Shown: piece by piece, positions 27,621 to 35,803 of the stretch
Position numbering within the stretch: position 1 is the stretch's first letter
Layout of the letters: every line of letters starts with the position of its first letter
Assembly: GCF_000014565.1 (NCBI RefSeq)
Contig: NC_008268.1
Span: forward strand, 2,666,001-2,730,000
Length of the DNA stretch: 64,000 nt
Direction: 5' to 3'
Source of the DNA: Rhodococcus jostii RHA1
Lineage (GTDB): Bacteria > Actinomycetota > Actinomycetes > Mycobacteriales > Mycobacteriaceae
Translations under genes and position numbers: made by a program
The notes under the pieces: model-generated
Told to the model about the DNA's origin: nothing
Seen by the model: only the letters and a program-made list of their open reading frames with translations
Database searches by the model: none

Positions 27621-28094
27621 ATGAAACCCATCACCCCCTGCCTCTGGTTCGACACCGAAGGCGAAGAGGCCGCGAAGTTCTACACGTCCCTGTTTCCGAA
27701 TTCGCGGATCACGGAGGTCACCCACTACGGTCCGAACACTCCCGGTCCGGAGGGGGCGGTGTTGACGGTGTCCTTCGAGATCAACGGGCAGCCGTTCATC
27801 GCGCTCAACGGCGGCCCGCAGTTCACGTTCGACGAGGCCATCTCCTTCGAGATCCTGTGTGCCGACCAGGAAGAAGTGGACCGGTACTGGGACGCCTTCA
27901 CCGACGGAGGCGAGGAAAGCCAATGCGGTTGGGTCAAGGACCGTTTCGGCGTGTCCTGGCAAGTGGTGCCCGAGCGGCTGTACGAACTCATGCGCGACCC
28001 GGACGACGCGAAGGCGCAGCGCGCCATGCAGGCCATGCTGAAGATGCGCAAACTCGACGTCGCCGAACTCGAGAAGGCGGCCGAGCAGGCGTGA
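27621..28094 (+). CDS. PhnB/VOC-superfamily protein (3-demethylubiquinone methyltransferase-like)
   Basis: The 157-residue protein is a PhnB-like VOC-fold protein, with the family opening ITPCLWFDTEGEEAAKFYTSLFPN and the second half CGWVKDRFGVSWQVVPERL, usually written as two separate motifs (CLWFDTEGEEAAKFY and DRFGVSWQVVP). Despite the database label 3-demethylubiquinone-9 3-methyltransferase, members of this group are not known to methylate quinones. ATG at 27621 follows GAGAGGAACTGCGCC. It ends just before another VOC gene, so the two may be co-transcribed. Confidence 0.8.
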   Translation: MKPITPCLWFDTEGEEAAKFYTSLFPNSRITEVTHYGPNTPGPEGAVLTVSFEINGQPFIALNGGPQFTFDEAISFEILCADQEEVDRYWDAFTDGGEESQCGWVKDRFGVSWQVVPERLYELMRDPDDAKAQRAMQAMLKMRKLDVAELEKAAEQA

Positions 28095-28120
28095 CGCCTG
28101 CCGACGAGAAGGTGGACGGC

Positions 28121-28513
28121 ATGAACGCGGACGGCAAGACCCACATCAACGGGGTACACACGGTCGCGGTTCCCGTGACCGATCAGGATCGGTCGCTCGA
28201 ATTCTATGTGGACACACTCGGTTTCGAGCGCCGCATGGATGCAGAGTTCAGCCCCGGTCAGCGGTGGGTGGAGGTGGCGCCGCCGGGTTCGGCGACGTCG
28301 ATCGCCCTCGTCCCGACCCGTGACGGCGTCCCGGTGGGCGTCGAGACGGGCATCCGCCTGACCACCTCGGACGCCGACGCCGACCGTGCGACCCTGTCGG
28401 CGAACGGCGTCGACGTGGACGCGGAGGTGCTGCGGATGGGCGACTACGTGCCGCCCATGTTCTACTTCCGGGACCCGGACGGCAACAAATTGGTCATCGT
28501 CGAAGTGGGGTGA
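28121..28513 (+). CDS. Glyoxalase/VOC-domain protein
   Basis: The 130-residue protein has one vicinal-oxygen-chelate domain: VHTVAVPVTDQDRSLEFYVD at the start and FYFRDPDGNKLVIVEV at the end, the usual metal-binding glutamate being in the last strand. Function within glyoxalase, fosfomycin-resistance or dioxygenase lines is not evident. ATG at 28121 after GAGAAGGTGG is preferred; a GTG at 28091 overlapping the previous stop is an alternative. Its end overlaps the convergent aztA stop by 20 bases. Confidence 0.75.
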   Translation: MNADGKTHINGVHTVAVPVTDQDRSLEFYVDTLGFERRMDAEFSPGQRWVEVAPPGSATSIALVPTRDGVPVGVETGIRLTTSDADADRATLSANGVDVDAEVLRMGDYVPPMFYFRDPDGNKLVIVEVG

Positions 28514-29129
28514 GTTGCACCCCCGACGACAGGGTCAGCACCTGGTCGGCGCGTTCCGCGTCGTGGGATTCGTGTGTGGCCACGACGACGGTCGCACCGC
28601 GCGCGGCCTCTTCGCCGACGATGTCGCCGATCACCGCGCGGGCTTCCGCGTCGACACCGGTGGTCGGCTCGTCGAGGAGTAACAGGTCGCCGCGTTGCAC
28701 GAGCGCCTGCGCGAGCAGGGCACGTTGACGCTGGCCGCCCGACAGTGTGCCGATCCGCCGCCGGCCGAGGTCTGCGAGACCGAGCCTGTTCAGCGCCTCG
28801 TCGACGGCCTCCCGGTCTCCGGGCGTGAGTCGTTGCCACAAGCCACGCCGGTGCCAGGCTCCCATGGCCGCCACCTCGCGCACTGTCAGCGGTAGCTGAT
28901 CGCTCACCGCATTGCGTTGCGGCACATACGCCGTGCCCAACCCCTTCGTGCCGTCGATCCGTCCCGCCGTCGGTCGCGCGATGCCCGCGAGGCACTGCAG
29001 GAGCGTCGATTTTCCCGAGCCGTTGTGCCCCACGACGGCCGTGACGGTGCCCGGCGTGAGCCGCACGCTCACACCGTTCAACGCCGGGGTCGGGCCGTAC
29101 CGAACCGCGATTTCGCTTACGACAATCAT
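28494..29129 (-). CDS. aztA: Zinc ABC transporter ATP-binding protein AztA
   Basis: The 211-residue ABC ATPase has Walker A GHNGSGKSTLL near residues 35-45, the signature LSGGQRQRALLAQAL near 135-149, Walker B LLLLDEPTTG near 155-164 and the switch histidine in VATHE. It belongs to the metal (zinc/manganese) importer branch and is divergent from aztB, 18 bases away. With aztB, aztC and aztD next to it, zinc uptake is the likely role. A Zur-like palindrome overlaps its start codon, so zinc should repress both directions. Confidence 0.85.
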   Translation of the reverse strand: MIVVSEIAVRYGPTPALNGVSVRLTPGTVTAVVGHNGSGKSTLLQCLAGIARPTAGRIDGTKGLGTAYVPQRNAVSDQLPLTVREVAAMGAWHRRGLWQRLTPGDREAVDEALNRLGLADLGRRRIGTLSGGQRQRALLAQALVQRGDLLLLDEPTTGVDAEARAVIGDIVGEEAARGATVVVATHESHDAERADQVLTLSSGVQLTPLRR

Positions 29130-29136
29130 TATCGTT
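29118..29136. promoter_or_regulatory. Zur box between aztA and aztB
   Basis: Nine-base arms TACGACAAT (29118-29126) and ATTATCGTT (29128-29136) are inverted at 7 of 9 positions around a central C. On the minus strand the core reads GATAATGATTGTC, close to actinobacterial Zur boxes (AAAATGATTTTCA type). It covers the aztA start codon and lies 12 bases before the aztB GTG, so one operator can repress both. Confidence 0.75.
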
Positions 29137-29147
29137 AGATTAGCAGA

Positions 29148-30002
29148 GTGCAGTGGCTACTCGACCCCCTGATGGTGTCCTTCGTCCGGCGTGCGCTCTT
29201 CGCGGGAATGCTGGTGTCCGTCCTCTGCGGGCTTGTGGGCACGTGGGTCGTGTTGCGCGGCATGGCGTTCATGAGCGAGGCCATCTCACACGGCATGCTG
29301 CCCGGAGTGGCCGTCGCCTATCTCGCCGGCGCGAATCTCCTCGTCGGCGCGGCCGTGAGTGCGGTCGTCATGATCCTCGGCGTCGCCTGGGTCTCGAAGA
29401 ACTCGCGACTGTCCGAGGACACCGGGATCGGCCTGCTGTTCGTCGGCATGCTCGCGCTGGGTGTCGTGATCGTCTCGCGCGCACGGTCGTTCGCGGTCGA
29501 TCTCACAGCCTTCCTGTTCGGCGATGTCCTGTCGGCGGCGCCGGGAGATCTGCTCTGGCTCGCGGCGGCGGCCGCGGTCGCCGGGATCGTCTCGGTGATC
29601 GCGTACCGCCCGTTCGTCGCCCTCGTCTTCGATGAACGCAAGGCCCACACCCTGGGCCTGCAGCCGCGATGGGCGCACCTCGCACTGCTCGCACTGGTGG
29701 TCCTCGCGGTGGTCGCCTCGTTCCGCATAGTCGGCACCCTGCTCGTGTTCGGCCTCCTCGTCGCCCCGTCCGCCACCGCAGCACTGTTCGGCAGGTCGAT
29801 CGGCGCGACGATGGCAATTGCCGTGCTCCTCGGCTGGTCCGCCACGTTCGCCGGGCTGATCGTGTCGTGGAACGCCGACACCGCTGCGGGCGCGACGATC
29901 GCCGGATTCGCCGTGCTCCAGTTCTTCGTCGCGGCCCTCGCCCGGTCGGCGGCGCGGCGATTTCGGCCTGCCCTTGTGCCGACCCCGATACCCATTCGAT
30001 AG
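29148..30002 (+). CDS. aztB: Zinc ABC transporter permease AztB
   Basis: The 284-residue integral membrane protein is an ABC-3-type metal permease (ZnuB/AztB branch) with about eight predicted helices. MSEAISHGMLPGVAVAYL near residues 43-60 is the conserved early motif and LLVFGLLVAPSATAALFG near 200-217 lies by the cytoplasmic loop. It forms the membrane channel for the AztA ATPase. The GTG at 29148 follows AGCAGA weakly. The aztD gene begins 13 bases after its stop. Confidence 0.85.
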   Translation: MQWLLDPLMVSFVRRALFAGMLVSVLCGLVGTWVVLRGMAFMSEAISHGMLPGVAVAYLAGANLLVGAAVSAVVMILGVAWVSKNSRLSEDTGIGLLFVGMLALGVVIVSRARSFAVDLTAFLFGDVLSAAPGDLLWLAAAAAVAGIVSVIAYRPFVALVFDERKAHTLGLQPRWAHLALLALVVLAVVASFRIVGTLLVFGLLVAPSATAALFGRSIGATMAIAVLLGWSATFAGLIVSWNADTAAGATIAGFAVLQFFVAALARSAARRFRPALVPTPIPIR

Positions 30003-30015
30003 ATGGAGACCCTGA

Positions 30016-31290
30016 ATGCCGAACACGACCCTCGCCCGCGCAACAATCGCCGCGGTCGCCGCACTGGCCCTAGGGGGCTGCGCATCTCCACAGGAGGAGG
30101 CCGCGTCCCCCGACGGCCGGAGCCAACCGGGTAGCGACCTTGTCGCCGAGGCCGGATCCACCGAGGTCGAGGGACCCGAACCCCGGCTCGTCGTGTCGGA
30201 CGCCGATTCCGGCCGCGTGGACGTGCTCGACCTCGCGACGGCAGAGACTCTCCAGTCGTTCGAGTTCGACAACCCGACGCGGGTAACGACGGTGAAGGAC
30301 CGCTACGCGTTCGCCGTGGACGGCGCGGGCGGCGCGGTGCATGTCGTGGACGCCGGTTCCTGGACCATCGACCACGGTGATCACACCCACTCGTACACCA
30401 AGCCACCGGTCGAACTCGGCGCCTTCGAGGGCGGCAAGCCGGCGCACGTGATCGAAGGCGACGACAAGGTGGCGACGTTCTTCGACGGCGACGGACTCGC
30501 CCGCGTGATCGATTTCGCCGACCTCCGCAAGGACAGCATCGACGTCAAGGCTGTCGTGGACGCCAACGCACCGCACCACGGCGTCGCCCTGCCGATCGCC
30601 GACCGATTCGTGGTGTCGCACTCGGTCGCAAACGGAACCGACTCCCGCCCCGGCACGTTCGAGCTCCACACCGCGGACGGGGAGGTCGAGCAGAGCTTCG
30701 ACACCGCCTGCCCGAACATGCACGGCACGGCGGTGTCCGACACGAACGTACTCGCCGCGTGCGACGACGGGCTGTTCCTCGCGACCACCGCCGCCGAGGC
30801 GTGGACGTCGGAGAAGGTTCCCTACCCGGCAGGCATCGGCGCCGCCACCCGGCCCACGTCGATCCGCGGACACGACGGCCTGCCGATCCACGTCGCCGCC
30901 GCCGGACCCGCCGCCACCAACGACGGGGTGCTGGTCTTCGATGCCCGCACCCGCGGGTGGACGCACGTCCGGACGCCGGATCGCGCGCTGAGCGTCGCAC
31001 TGGCGGGCGACGGTCGCTCCGTGTTCGCGGTCCTCGCGGACGGCACCTTCCGCGTGTACGACACGACGACCGGCGCGGAGACCGCGTCCTCGCACGTGTT
31101 GTCCGCCCCCTACGACGGGAGCGACGAGTCCGCAACCCTGCCTGCCGTCGTCGTCGGCGGCACTCGCGCGTACGTCTCGGATCCCGCATCGAAGACGGTC
31201 GCCGAGATCGACTTCCGCGACGACGCGCGGGTGGCGCGAACTCTCGACGTCGGAGTCGGCGCGTCCACCCTCGGCGTGGTCGGGCTGTGA
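30016..31290 (+). CDS. aztD: Zinc metallochaperone AztD, lipoprotein (copy 1)
   Basis: The 424-residue exported protein is AztD-like: a beta-propeller chaperone that hands zinc to the solute-binding protein AztC. A lipobox ALGGC at residues ~19-23 predicts a lipoprotein. Candidate zinc-binding features match the family: the His-rich DHGDHTHSY near residue 117, AHVIEGDDKVATFFDG, APHHGVALPI and the Cys-containing CPNMHGTAV/LAACDDGLF pair. It is co-directional with aztB and aztC, and the GTG of aztC overlaps its stop. Confidence 0.82.
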   Translation: MPNTTLARATIAAVAALALGGCASPQEEAASPDGRSQPGSDLVAEAGSTEVEGPEPRLVVSDADSGRVDVLDLATAETLQSFEFDNPTRVTTVKDRYAFAVDGAGGAVHVVDAGSWTIDHGDHTHSYTKPPVELGAFEGGKPAHVIEGDDKVATFFDGDGLARVIDFADLRKDSIDVKAVVDANAPHHGVALPIADRFVVSHSVANGTDSRPGTFELHTADGEVEQSFDTACPNMHGTAVSDTNVLAACDDGLFLATTAAEAWTSEKVPYPAGIGAATRPTSIRGHDGLPIHVAAAGPAATNDGVLVFDARTRGWTHVRTPDRALSVALAGDGRSVFAVLADGTFRVYDTTTGAETASSHVLSAPYDGSDESATLPAVVVGGTRAYVSDPASKTVAEIDFRDDARVARTLDVGVGASTLGVVGL

Positions 31291-32207
31291 CCGGGATGCG
31301 GCGCCTGCTGCCGCTGACCCTGCTGGCCGCAGTCGTGACGCTGTCCGTGGCGGCGTGTTCCCCGGGCGCCTCCGACGGACCGATCGTGGTCGTGACCACG
31401 AACATCCTGGGTGATGTGGTGAAAAACGTCGTCGGCGACCAGGCCGACGTGATGGTGCTGATGCCGAGAGGCGCCGATCCCCATTCGTTCGAGATCTCCG
31501 CGTCGGACGCCGCGCGGGTGGAGCGCGCCGACCTCCTCGTGTCGAACGGTCTCGGACTCGAGGAGGGAATCGGCAAGACCGTCGACACCGCACACTCCGA
31601 GGGAGTTCCGATTCTGCAGGTCGGTGAGGCCGTGCGGCCGATCGAGTACCGTTCCGGAAAGTCCACGGGCACCCTGGATCCGCACGTCTGGACCGATCCG
31701 GACCGTATGCGAGAGGCCGTCGCACTGATCCGCGACGCGGTGATCGACCACGTGCCGGAGATCGACGCGGGGGCCGTCCGCACGAACTCGGACAGCTATG
31801 CCCGGCAGCTCGAAGAACTCACAGCCCGGATGTCGGACAGGTTCGCGACGGTCCCCGCAGACCGGCGAAAGCTCGTGACCAATCATCACGTCTTCGGTTA
31901 TCTGGCCGAGCGTTTCGGCTTCGACACCGTGGGGGCGGTGATTCCCAGCGGGACCACCCTGGCGTCGCCCAGCGCGTCCGACCTCTCGGACCTCGCCGCG
32001 ACGATCACCGCGTCGCGGGTTCCCGCGATCTTCGTCGACTCCTCCCAGCCCGATCGGCTCGCGCAGGTCTTGGCCTCGGAGGCCGGTGTTCCCGTCGACG
32101 TCGTCGCGCTGTTCACGGAATCACTGGGCGAAAACGGCTCGGGCGCGGGCACGTACATCGAGATGATGGATTCGAACTCCCTGGCGATCACGGAGGGGTT
32201 GAAATAG
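31287..32207 (+). CDS. aztC: Zinc ABC transporter substrate-binding lipoprotein AztC
   Basis: The 306-residue cluster A-I metal-binding protein has a lipobox VAACS near residues 20-24. Four likely zinc ligands are in order: His in RGADPHSFE, His in TLDPHVWTDP, His in VTNHHVFGY and Asp in FVDSSQPDR. It captures periplasmic-side zinc, helped by AztD, for the AztAB importer. It begins with a GTG overlapping the aztD stop; ATG at 31296 is the alternative. There is no ZnuA-type His-rich loop, consistent with the Azt type that relies on AztD. Confidence 0.87.
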   Translation: MTGMRRLLPLTLLAAVVTLSVAACSPGASDGPIVVVTTNILGDVVKNVVGDQADVMVLMPRGADPHSFEISASDAARVERADLLVSNGLGLEEGIGKTVDTAHSEGVPILQVGEAVRPIEYRSGKSTGTLDPHVWTDPDRMREAVALIRDAVIDHVPEIDAGAVRTNSDSYARQLEELTARMSDRFATVPADRRKLVTNHHVFGYLAERFGFDTVGAVIPSGTTLASPSASDLSDLAATITASRVPAIFVDSSQPDRLAQVLASEAGVPVDVVALFTESLGENGSGAGTYIEMMDSNSLAITEGLK

Positions 32208-32238
32208 CGATGCATTCACACATGCACACTTCCGACTT

Positions 32239-32253
32239 TGACAACCGTTTGCA
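32239..32253. promoter_or_regulatory. Zur-like site upstream of the second aztD
   Basis: TGACAACCGTTTGCA is a partial palindrome that agrees with the TGAAAATGATTTTCA-type Zur pattern at roughly ten positions. It is 30-44 bases before the aztD copy 2 start, in the only gap of this locus. Weak by sequence but well placed. Confidence 0.4.
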
Positions 32254-32282
32254 ATAAGAGTTAATTCTCTTGAGTGACCCTT

Positions 32283-33437
32283 ATGCGTAGTCCTCTCCCC
32301 ACCGCCGTTGCCGCCGTGGCACTCTCGGCGACACTTCTCACGTCCTGCTCCACCGACTCCGGCACGGCCGAAGCGACCACCACCGACTCGGCCACACCGC
32401 GGCTGGCACTGAGCTACGACGGCGGCGTGCTGGTTCTCGACGCGCAGAGCCTCGACGTGGTCGGTTCGGCCGAGGTGGACGGCTTCACCCGACTCAACCC
32501 CGCAGGCGACGACCGGCACGTACTGGTCAGCACCGGAAACAGCTTCACCGCCCTCGACACCACCGAACCCGCCCTCACCGACGTCACGTTCGAGGCGAAG
32601 ACGCCCGGCCACGTGGTCCGGCACGACGGCAAGACCGTGCTGTTCGACGACGGCACCGGACTGGTGCGCGTGTTCGATCCGGCCGGACTCTCCGAAGGCA
32701 CACCCGACACCACCGAGTTCACGACGCCCGAGGCGCATCACGGAGTGGCCGTGGAACTCTCCGACGGCAGCCTGCTCACCACCGTCGGCAACGAGGACGA
32801 ACGCACCGGCATCGTCGTACTCGACCGCGACCGCAGGGAGATCGTGCGCAACGAGGACTGCCCCGGCGTGCACGGTGAGGCCGTCGCCGCCGACGAGACG
32901 GTAGTCGTGGGATGCCAGAACGGTCTGCTGATCTACCGGGACGGCGTCATCACCAAGGTCACCAGCCCGGACCCCTACGGGCGCATCGGCAACCAGGCCG
33001 GCGACGAGGATTCACCGATGATCCTGGGCGACTACAAGACCGATCCCGACGCCGAACTCGAACGCCCCGAACGGGTCTCGCTCACCGACACCGTCACCGG
33101 ACAACTCACCCTCGTCGACCTGGGCACCAGCTACACGTTCCGCTCGCTCGGGCGAGCCCCGCACGGTGAGGCCCTCGTCCTCGGCACCGACGGCGCCGTG
33201 CACGTGATCGACCCGAACACCAAGGCGGTGAGCCGCACCGTCGACGTCCTCGATCCGTGGACCGAGCCGGACAAGTGGCAGTCGCCGCGGCCGGCGCTGT
33301 ACGTGCAGGACCACACCGCCTACGCGACCGACCCCGCGCACAGGAGGATCCACGCGATCGACCTGGACACCTGGACCGTATCCGGGCAGGCCGACCTGCC
33401 GGAGACCCCGAACGAGATCACCGGCGTCACTGGCTGA
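32283..33437 (+). CDS. AztD-like zinc metallochaperone lipoprotein (copy 2)
   Basis: The 384-residue protein is a second AztD paralogue. It has a signal sequence with lipobox LLTSC near residue 22, then the same propeller landmarks: GHVVRHDGKTVLFDDGTG, EAHHGVAVELSDGSLL, CPGVHGEAVAADETVVVGC and a C-terminal YATDPAHRRIHAIDL. The His-rich segment of copy 1 (DHGDHTHSY) is lacking, which may mean a different zinc affinity or partner. ATG at 32283 is used; a GTG nine bases upstream is possible. It has its own Zur-like site. Confidence 0.75.
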   Translation: MRSPLPTAVAAVALSATLLTSCSTDSGTAEATTTDSATPRLALSYDGGVLVLDAQSLDVVGSAEVDGFTRLNPAGDDRHVLVSTGNSFTALDTTEPALTDVTFEAKTPGHVVRHDGKTVLFDDGTGLVRVFDPAGLSEGTPDTTEFTTPEAHHGVAVELSDGSLLTTVGNEDERTGIVVLDRDRREIVRNEDCPGVHGEAVAADETVVVGCQNGLLIYRDGVITKVTSPDPYGRIGNQAGDEDSPMILGDYKTDPDAELERPERVSLTDTVTGQLTLVDLGTSYTFRSLGRAPHGEALVLGTDGAVHVIDPNTKAVSRTVDVLDPWTEPDKWQSPRPALYVQDHTAYATDPAHRRIHAIDLDTWTVSGQADLPETPNEITGVTG

Positions 33438-33453
33438 TTCGCGTCGCGCGGCC

Positions 33454-33873
33454 TCAGCCTTCGGCTTCCAGCGGTCCCAATTCCGCGTCGAGCGCCTCCT
33501 GCACCACCGCCATCGCCGACAACCCGGAGGGGGCGCCGCAGTAGGCGCTCGCGTGGATCACCGCCTCGACCACCTCGGTGCGGGTCAGACCGTTTCGCAG
33601 TGCACCCCGCACGTGGCCCTTCAGTTCACCGTGCGCACGCAGCGCGATGAGCATGCCGAGGTTGAGGAGGCTGCGGCTGCGCCGGTCCAGCCCCGGCCGG
33701 TTCCACACGGCGTCCCAGACGTGCTCGGTGACGAACTCCTGCAGCTGCTCGCTGTCGGTCCCCGCCGTGCGAGTGAGCGCCCGCTCGACGAAGTCGGGGC
33801 CCATCACCTCACGCCGCACCGTCAGCCCCGCCTCGACGGCCGGACTCCGCTTCCCGGGTTCTTCACTGGTCAT
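33454..33873 (-). CDS. Carboxymuconolactone decarboxylase family protein
   Basis: The 139-residue protein is a CMD-family member: RREVMGPDFVERALT near the start, then NRPGLDRRSRSLLNLGMLIALRAH (core LDRRSRSLLNLGM) and the conserved HASAYCGAPSGLSAM near residues 108-122. It has the single-cysteine YCG pattern of decarboxylases rather than the CxxC of AhpD peroxidases. A gamma-carboxymuconolactone decarboxylase role in the protocatechuate branch is possible, but no pca genes adjoin it. ATG at 33873 follows GGAGTGAACCC. Confidence 0.82.
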   Translation of the reverse strand: MTSEEPGKRSPAVEAGLTVRREVMGPDFVERALTRTAGTDSEQLQEFVTEHVWDAVWNRPGLDRRSRSLLNLGMLIALRAHGELKGHVRGALRNGLTRTEVVEAVIHASAYCGAPSGLSAMAVVQEALDAELGPLEAEG

Positions 33874-34042
33874 GGGTTCACTCCTGTTCACAACGCCTAC
33901 GTGTTCGGGAGTCACTCTACGAGTCGACGACGAAGCACCCACCGGCCTCGGACCACTGAGTGTCAGCCCTACCGCAGTCCGGGCTGTCGGTGGCCGGGGA
34001 TATAAAGGTCCCGGACCACCGACCGCCGGCCCAGGAGCTGTG

Positions 34043-34411
34043 ATGCCCACCGAACACGACGTGCGCGCGATGATGCTGGCGTTGCCCGAAGCGCACGAGG
34101 TGGTGATCGCCAACTGGGGCGACCAGCCGACGTTCCGTGTGCGCAAGAAGATGTTCGGTCTCGTCGGTTACGGCGCCCCCACCGTCTGCCTCAAAGCGAC
34201 GAAGGAAACGCAGGCGGCCCTGCTGCAGGAGGATCCCGACGTCTTCCTGGTCGCACCGTTCTTCGGGCGGTGGGGCTGGATCGACGTCGTCCTCGACCGA
34301 GTCGACGCCGAAGAACTGGCCGAACTCGTCGAGGAGGCGTGGCGTCTCACCGCCCCGAAGCGGGTCGTGGCGGCGTACGACGCGGGGCGCACTACCCCTC
34401 GTCGGTCTTGA
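34043..34411 (+). CDS. MmcQ/YjbR family DNA-binding-like protein
   Basis: The 122-residue protein matches the MmcQ/YjbR family: LALPEAHEVVIANWGDQPTFRV at the start (core LPEAHE and PTFRV), KMFGLVGYG, and the ending WGWIDVVLDRVDAEELAEL. YjbR has a double-wing DNA-binding-like fold, but the role of the family is not settled. ATG at 34043 follows CAGGAGCTGTG. Its 3' end overlaps the convergent epimerase gene by 20 bases. Confidence 0.78.
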   Translation: MPTEHDVRAMMLALPEAHEVVIANWGDQPTFRVRKKMFGLVGYGAPTVCLKATKETQAALLQEDPDVFLVAPFFGRWGWIDVVLDRVDAEELAELVEEAWRLTAPKRVVAAYDAGRTTPRRS

Positions 34412-35744
34412 ACCGCCCGAGCTGGTGGCGCAGCGCCGTGTCGAGGTCGGGGCGCCGGAACCGGTGACCGCGGTCGAGGAGCTTGCCCGGGGTGACGCGC
34501 TGATCGGCGAGGGCGAGTTCGCGCGCACCCTGCTCCCCGAGCAGGAGCTTCGGCCCGAAATCGGGAACCGGGAGGAAGGCCGGACGGTGCAGCACCGACG
34601 CCAGGACTGCGGTGTACTCCTCGTTGCGAACCGGATTCGGCGCTACCGCGTTGACCGGACCGCTCAATCCCGAATCGACGACGGCGCGGTGGTAGACGTC
34701 GATCAGATCGTCGATGTCGATCCACGACAGCCACTGCGTTCCGGCACCGAGACGGCCTCCGAGCCCGACCTCGAACAGCGGCCGCTGCAGTCGCAGCACG
34801 CCGCCGCTCGGCGATTGGACGATCCCGGTGCGGACGTGGACCACCCGAAGTCCGGCATCGGCGGCCGGCGTCGCCGCGGCCTCCCAGTCCGCCACGACGT
34901 CGGCGAGGAAGCCGTCGCCCCGCGGGTCCTGCTCGTGCAGCACCTCGTCGCCCCGGTCGGGGCCGTAGTACCCGATCGCGGACGCACTGACGAAGATCTT
35001 CGGCCCCTGCCCGGACGTGGCCGCCACTTCCGCCAGCCGACGGGTGGGCTCGATACGACTGTCCCTGATCGCCCGGCGGTGACCGTCGGTGAACCGACCC
35101 GCGATGGACGCGCCGGCGAGGTGGATCACCGCGTCGACTCCGTCGAGCAGATCCGCGGCGGGAGCGTCCGGGTTCCAGCGCCGCTCGTCGGGTGTGCTGG
35201 GAGCACGCCGGACGAGACGGATCACGCGGTGCCCGCCGGTGCTGAGGAACGCGGTGAGGGCGGAGCCGACGAGACCGGAGCTCCCCGTCACGGCGATGGT
35301 GAGGGGACCGGGCAGCAGGGTGGACGCCCAGTGGTGCCGGCCGATGTCGTCGGCGAGCTGGCGGTGCCGGTAGACGAACGTCGAACGGAGGAAGTGGCCG
35401 GGCACGATGGTGTCGACCCGGTCGGTGACCCGGGTCCGGCCCTCGGACACGACGTCGAACGTGTGGGTGTGCCGCCACGGCACCAGCAGGCGCAGCGGCA
35501 GCGCGGCCGAATAGTCGACGAACCGGTGCGAGGGGTCGTACTCCTTGGCGTCGTGCTGCGCGATCCATGTCAGGCCGCCGGGCAGGCGCAGTTCGGCACG
35601 ACCCGCTTTCAGTGACTCGGATTCCTTCGCGAGGCTGAGCGGCTGCCACGGCGGGGAAAGCCGGGTGAACGCCCCGGCCCTCGTGTGCCAGGCGAACAAC
35701 TCGTCCCGCGAGGCCTCGACCACACTCGAATGCACGATGCCCAT
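34392..35744 (-). CDS. TIGR01777-family NAD(P)-binding protein with N-terminal SRPBCC domain
   Basis: The 450-residue protein fuses an N-terminal SRPBCC (START-like) ligand-binding domain (residues ~1-145) with a TIGR01777-type extended SDR domain. The Rossmann motif TIAVTGSSGLVGSALTAFL is near residues 148-166 and a C-terminal DUF1731-like tail ends the protein (RVTPGKLLDRGHRFRRPDL). This layout is common in actinobacteria. The family relates to SDR39U1/SulA-like epimerases; substrate unknown. Divergent from another SDR-type gene 59 bases away. Confidence 0.82.
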   Translation of the reverse strand: MGIVHSSVVEASRDELFAWHTRAGAFTRLSPPWQPLSLAKESESLKAGRAELRLPGGLTWIAQHDAKEYDPSHRFVDYSAALPLRLLVPWRHTHTFDVVSEGRTRVTDRVDTIVPGHFLRSTFVYRHRQLADDIGRHHWASTLLPGPLTIAVTGSSGLVGSALTAFLSTGGHRVIRLVRRAPSTPDERRWNPDAPAADLLDGVDAVIHLAGASIAGRFTDGHRRAIRDSRIEPTRRLAEVAATSGQGPKIFVSASAIGYYGPDRGDEVLHEQDPRGDGFLADVVADWEAAATPAADAGLRVVHVRTGIVQSPSGGVLRLQRPLFEVGLGGRLGAGTQWLSWIDIDDLIDVYHRAVVDSGLSGPVNAVAPNPVRNEEYTAVLASVLHRPAFLPVPDFGPKLLLGEQGARELALADQRVTPGKLLDRGHRFRRPDLDTALRHQLGRFKTDEG

Positions 35745-35803
35745 GACCCGACCTTAGCCGCGATGGCGGGCGAGGCGGTGACAACGACGGGTAGCGTGTG
35801 GGA

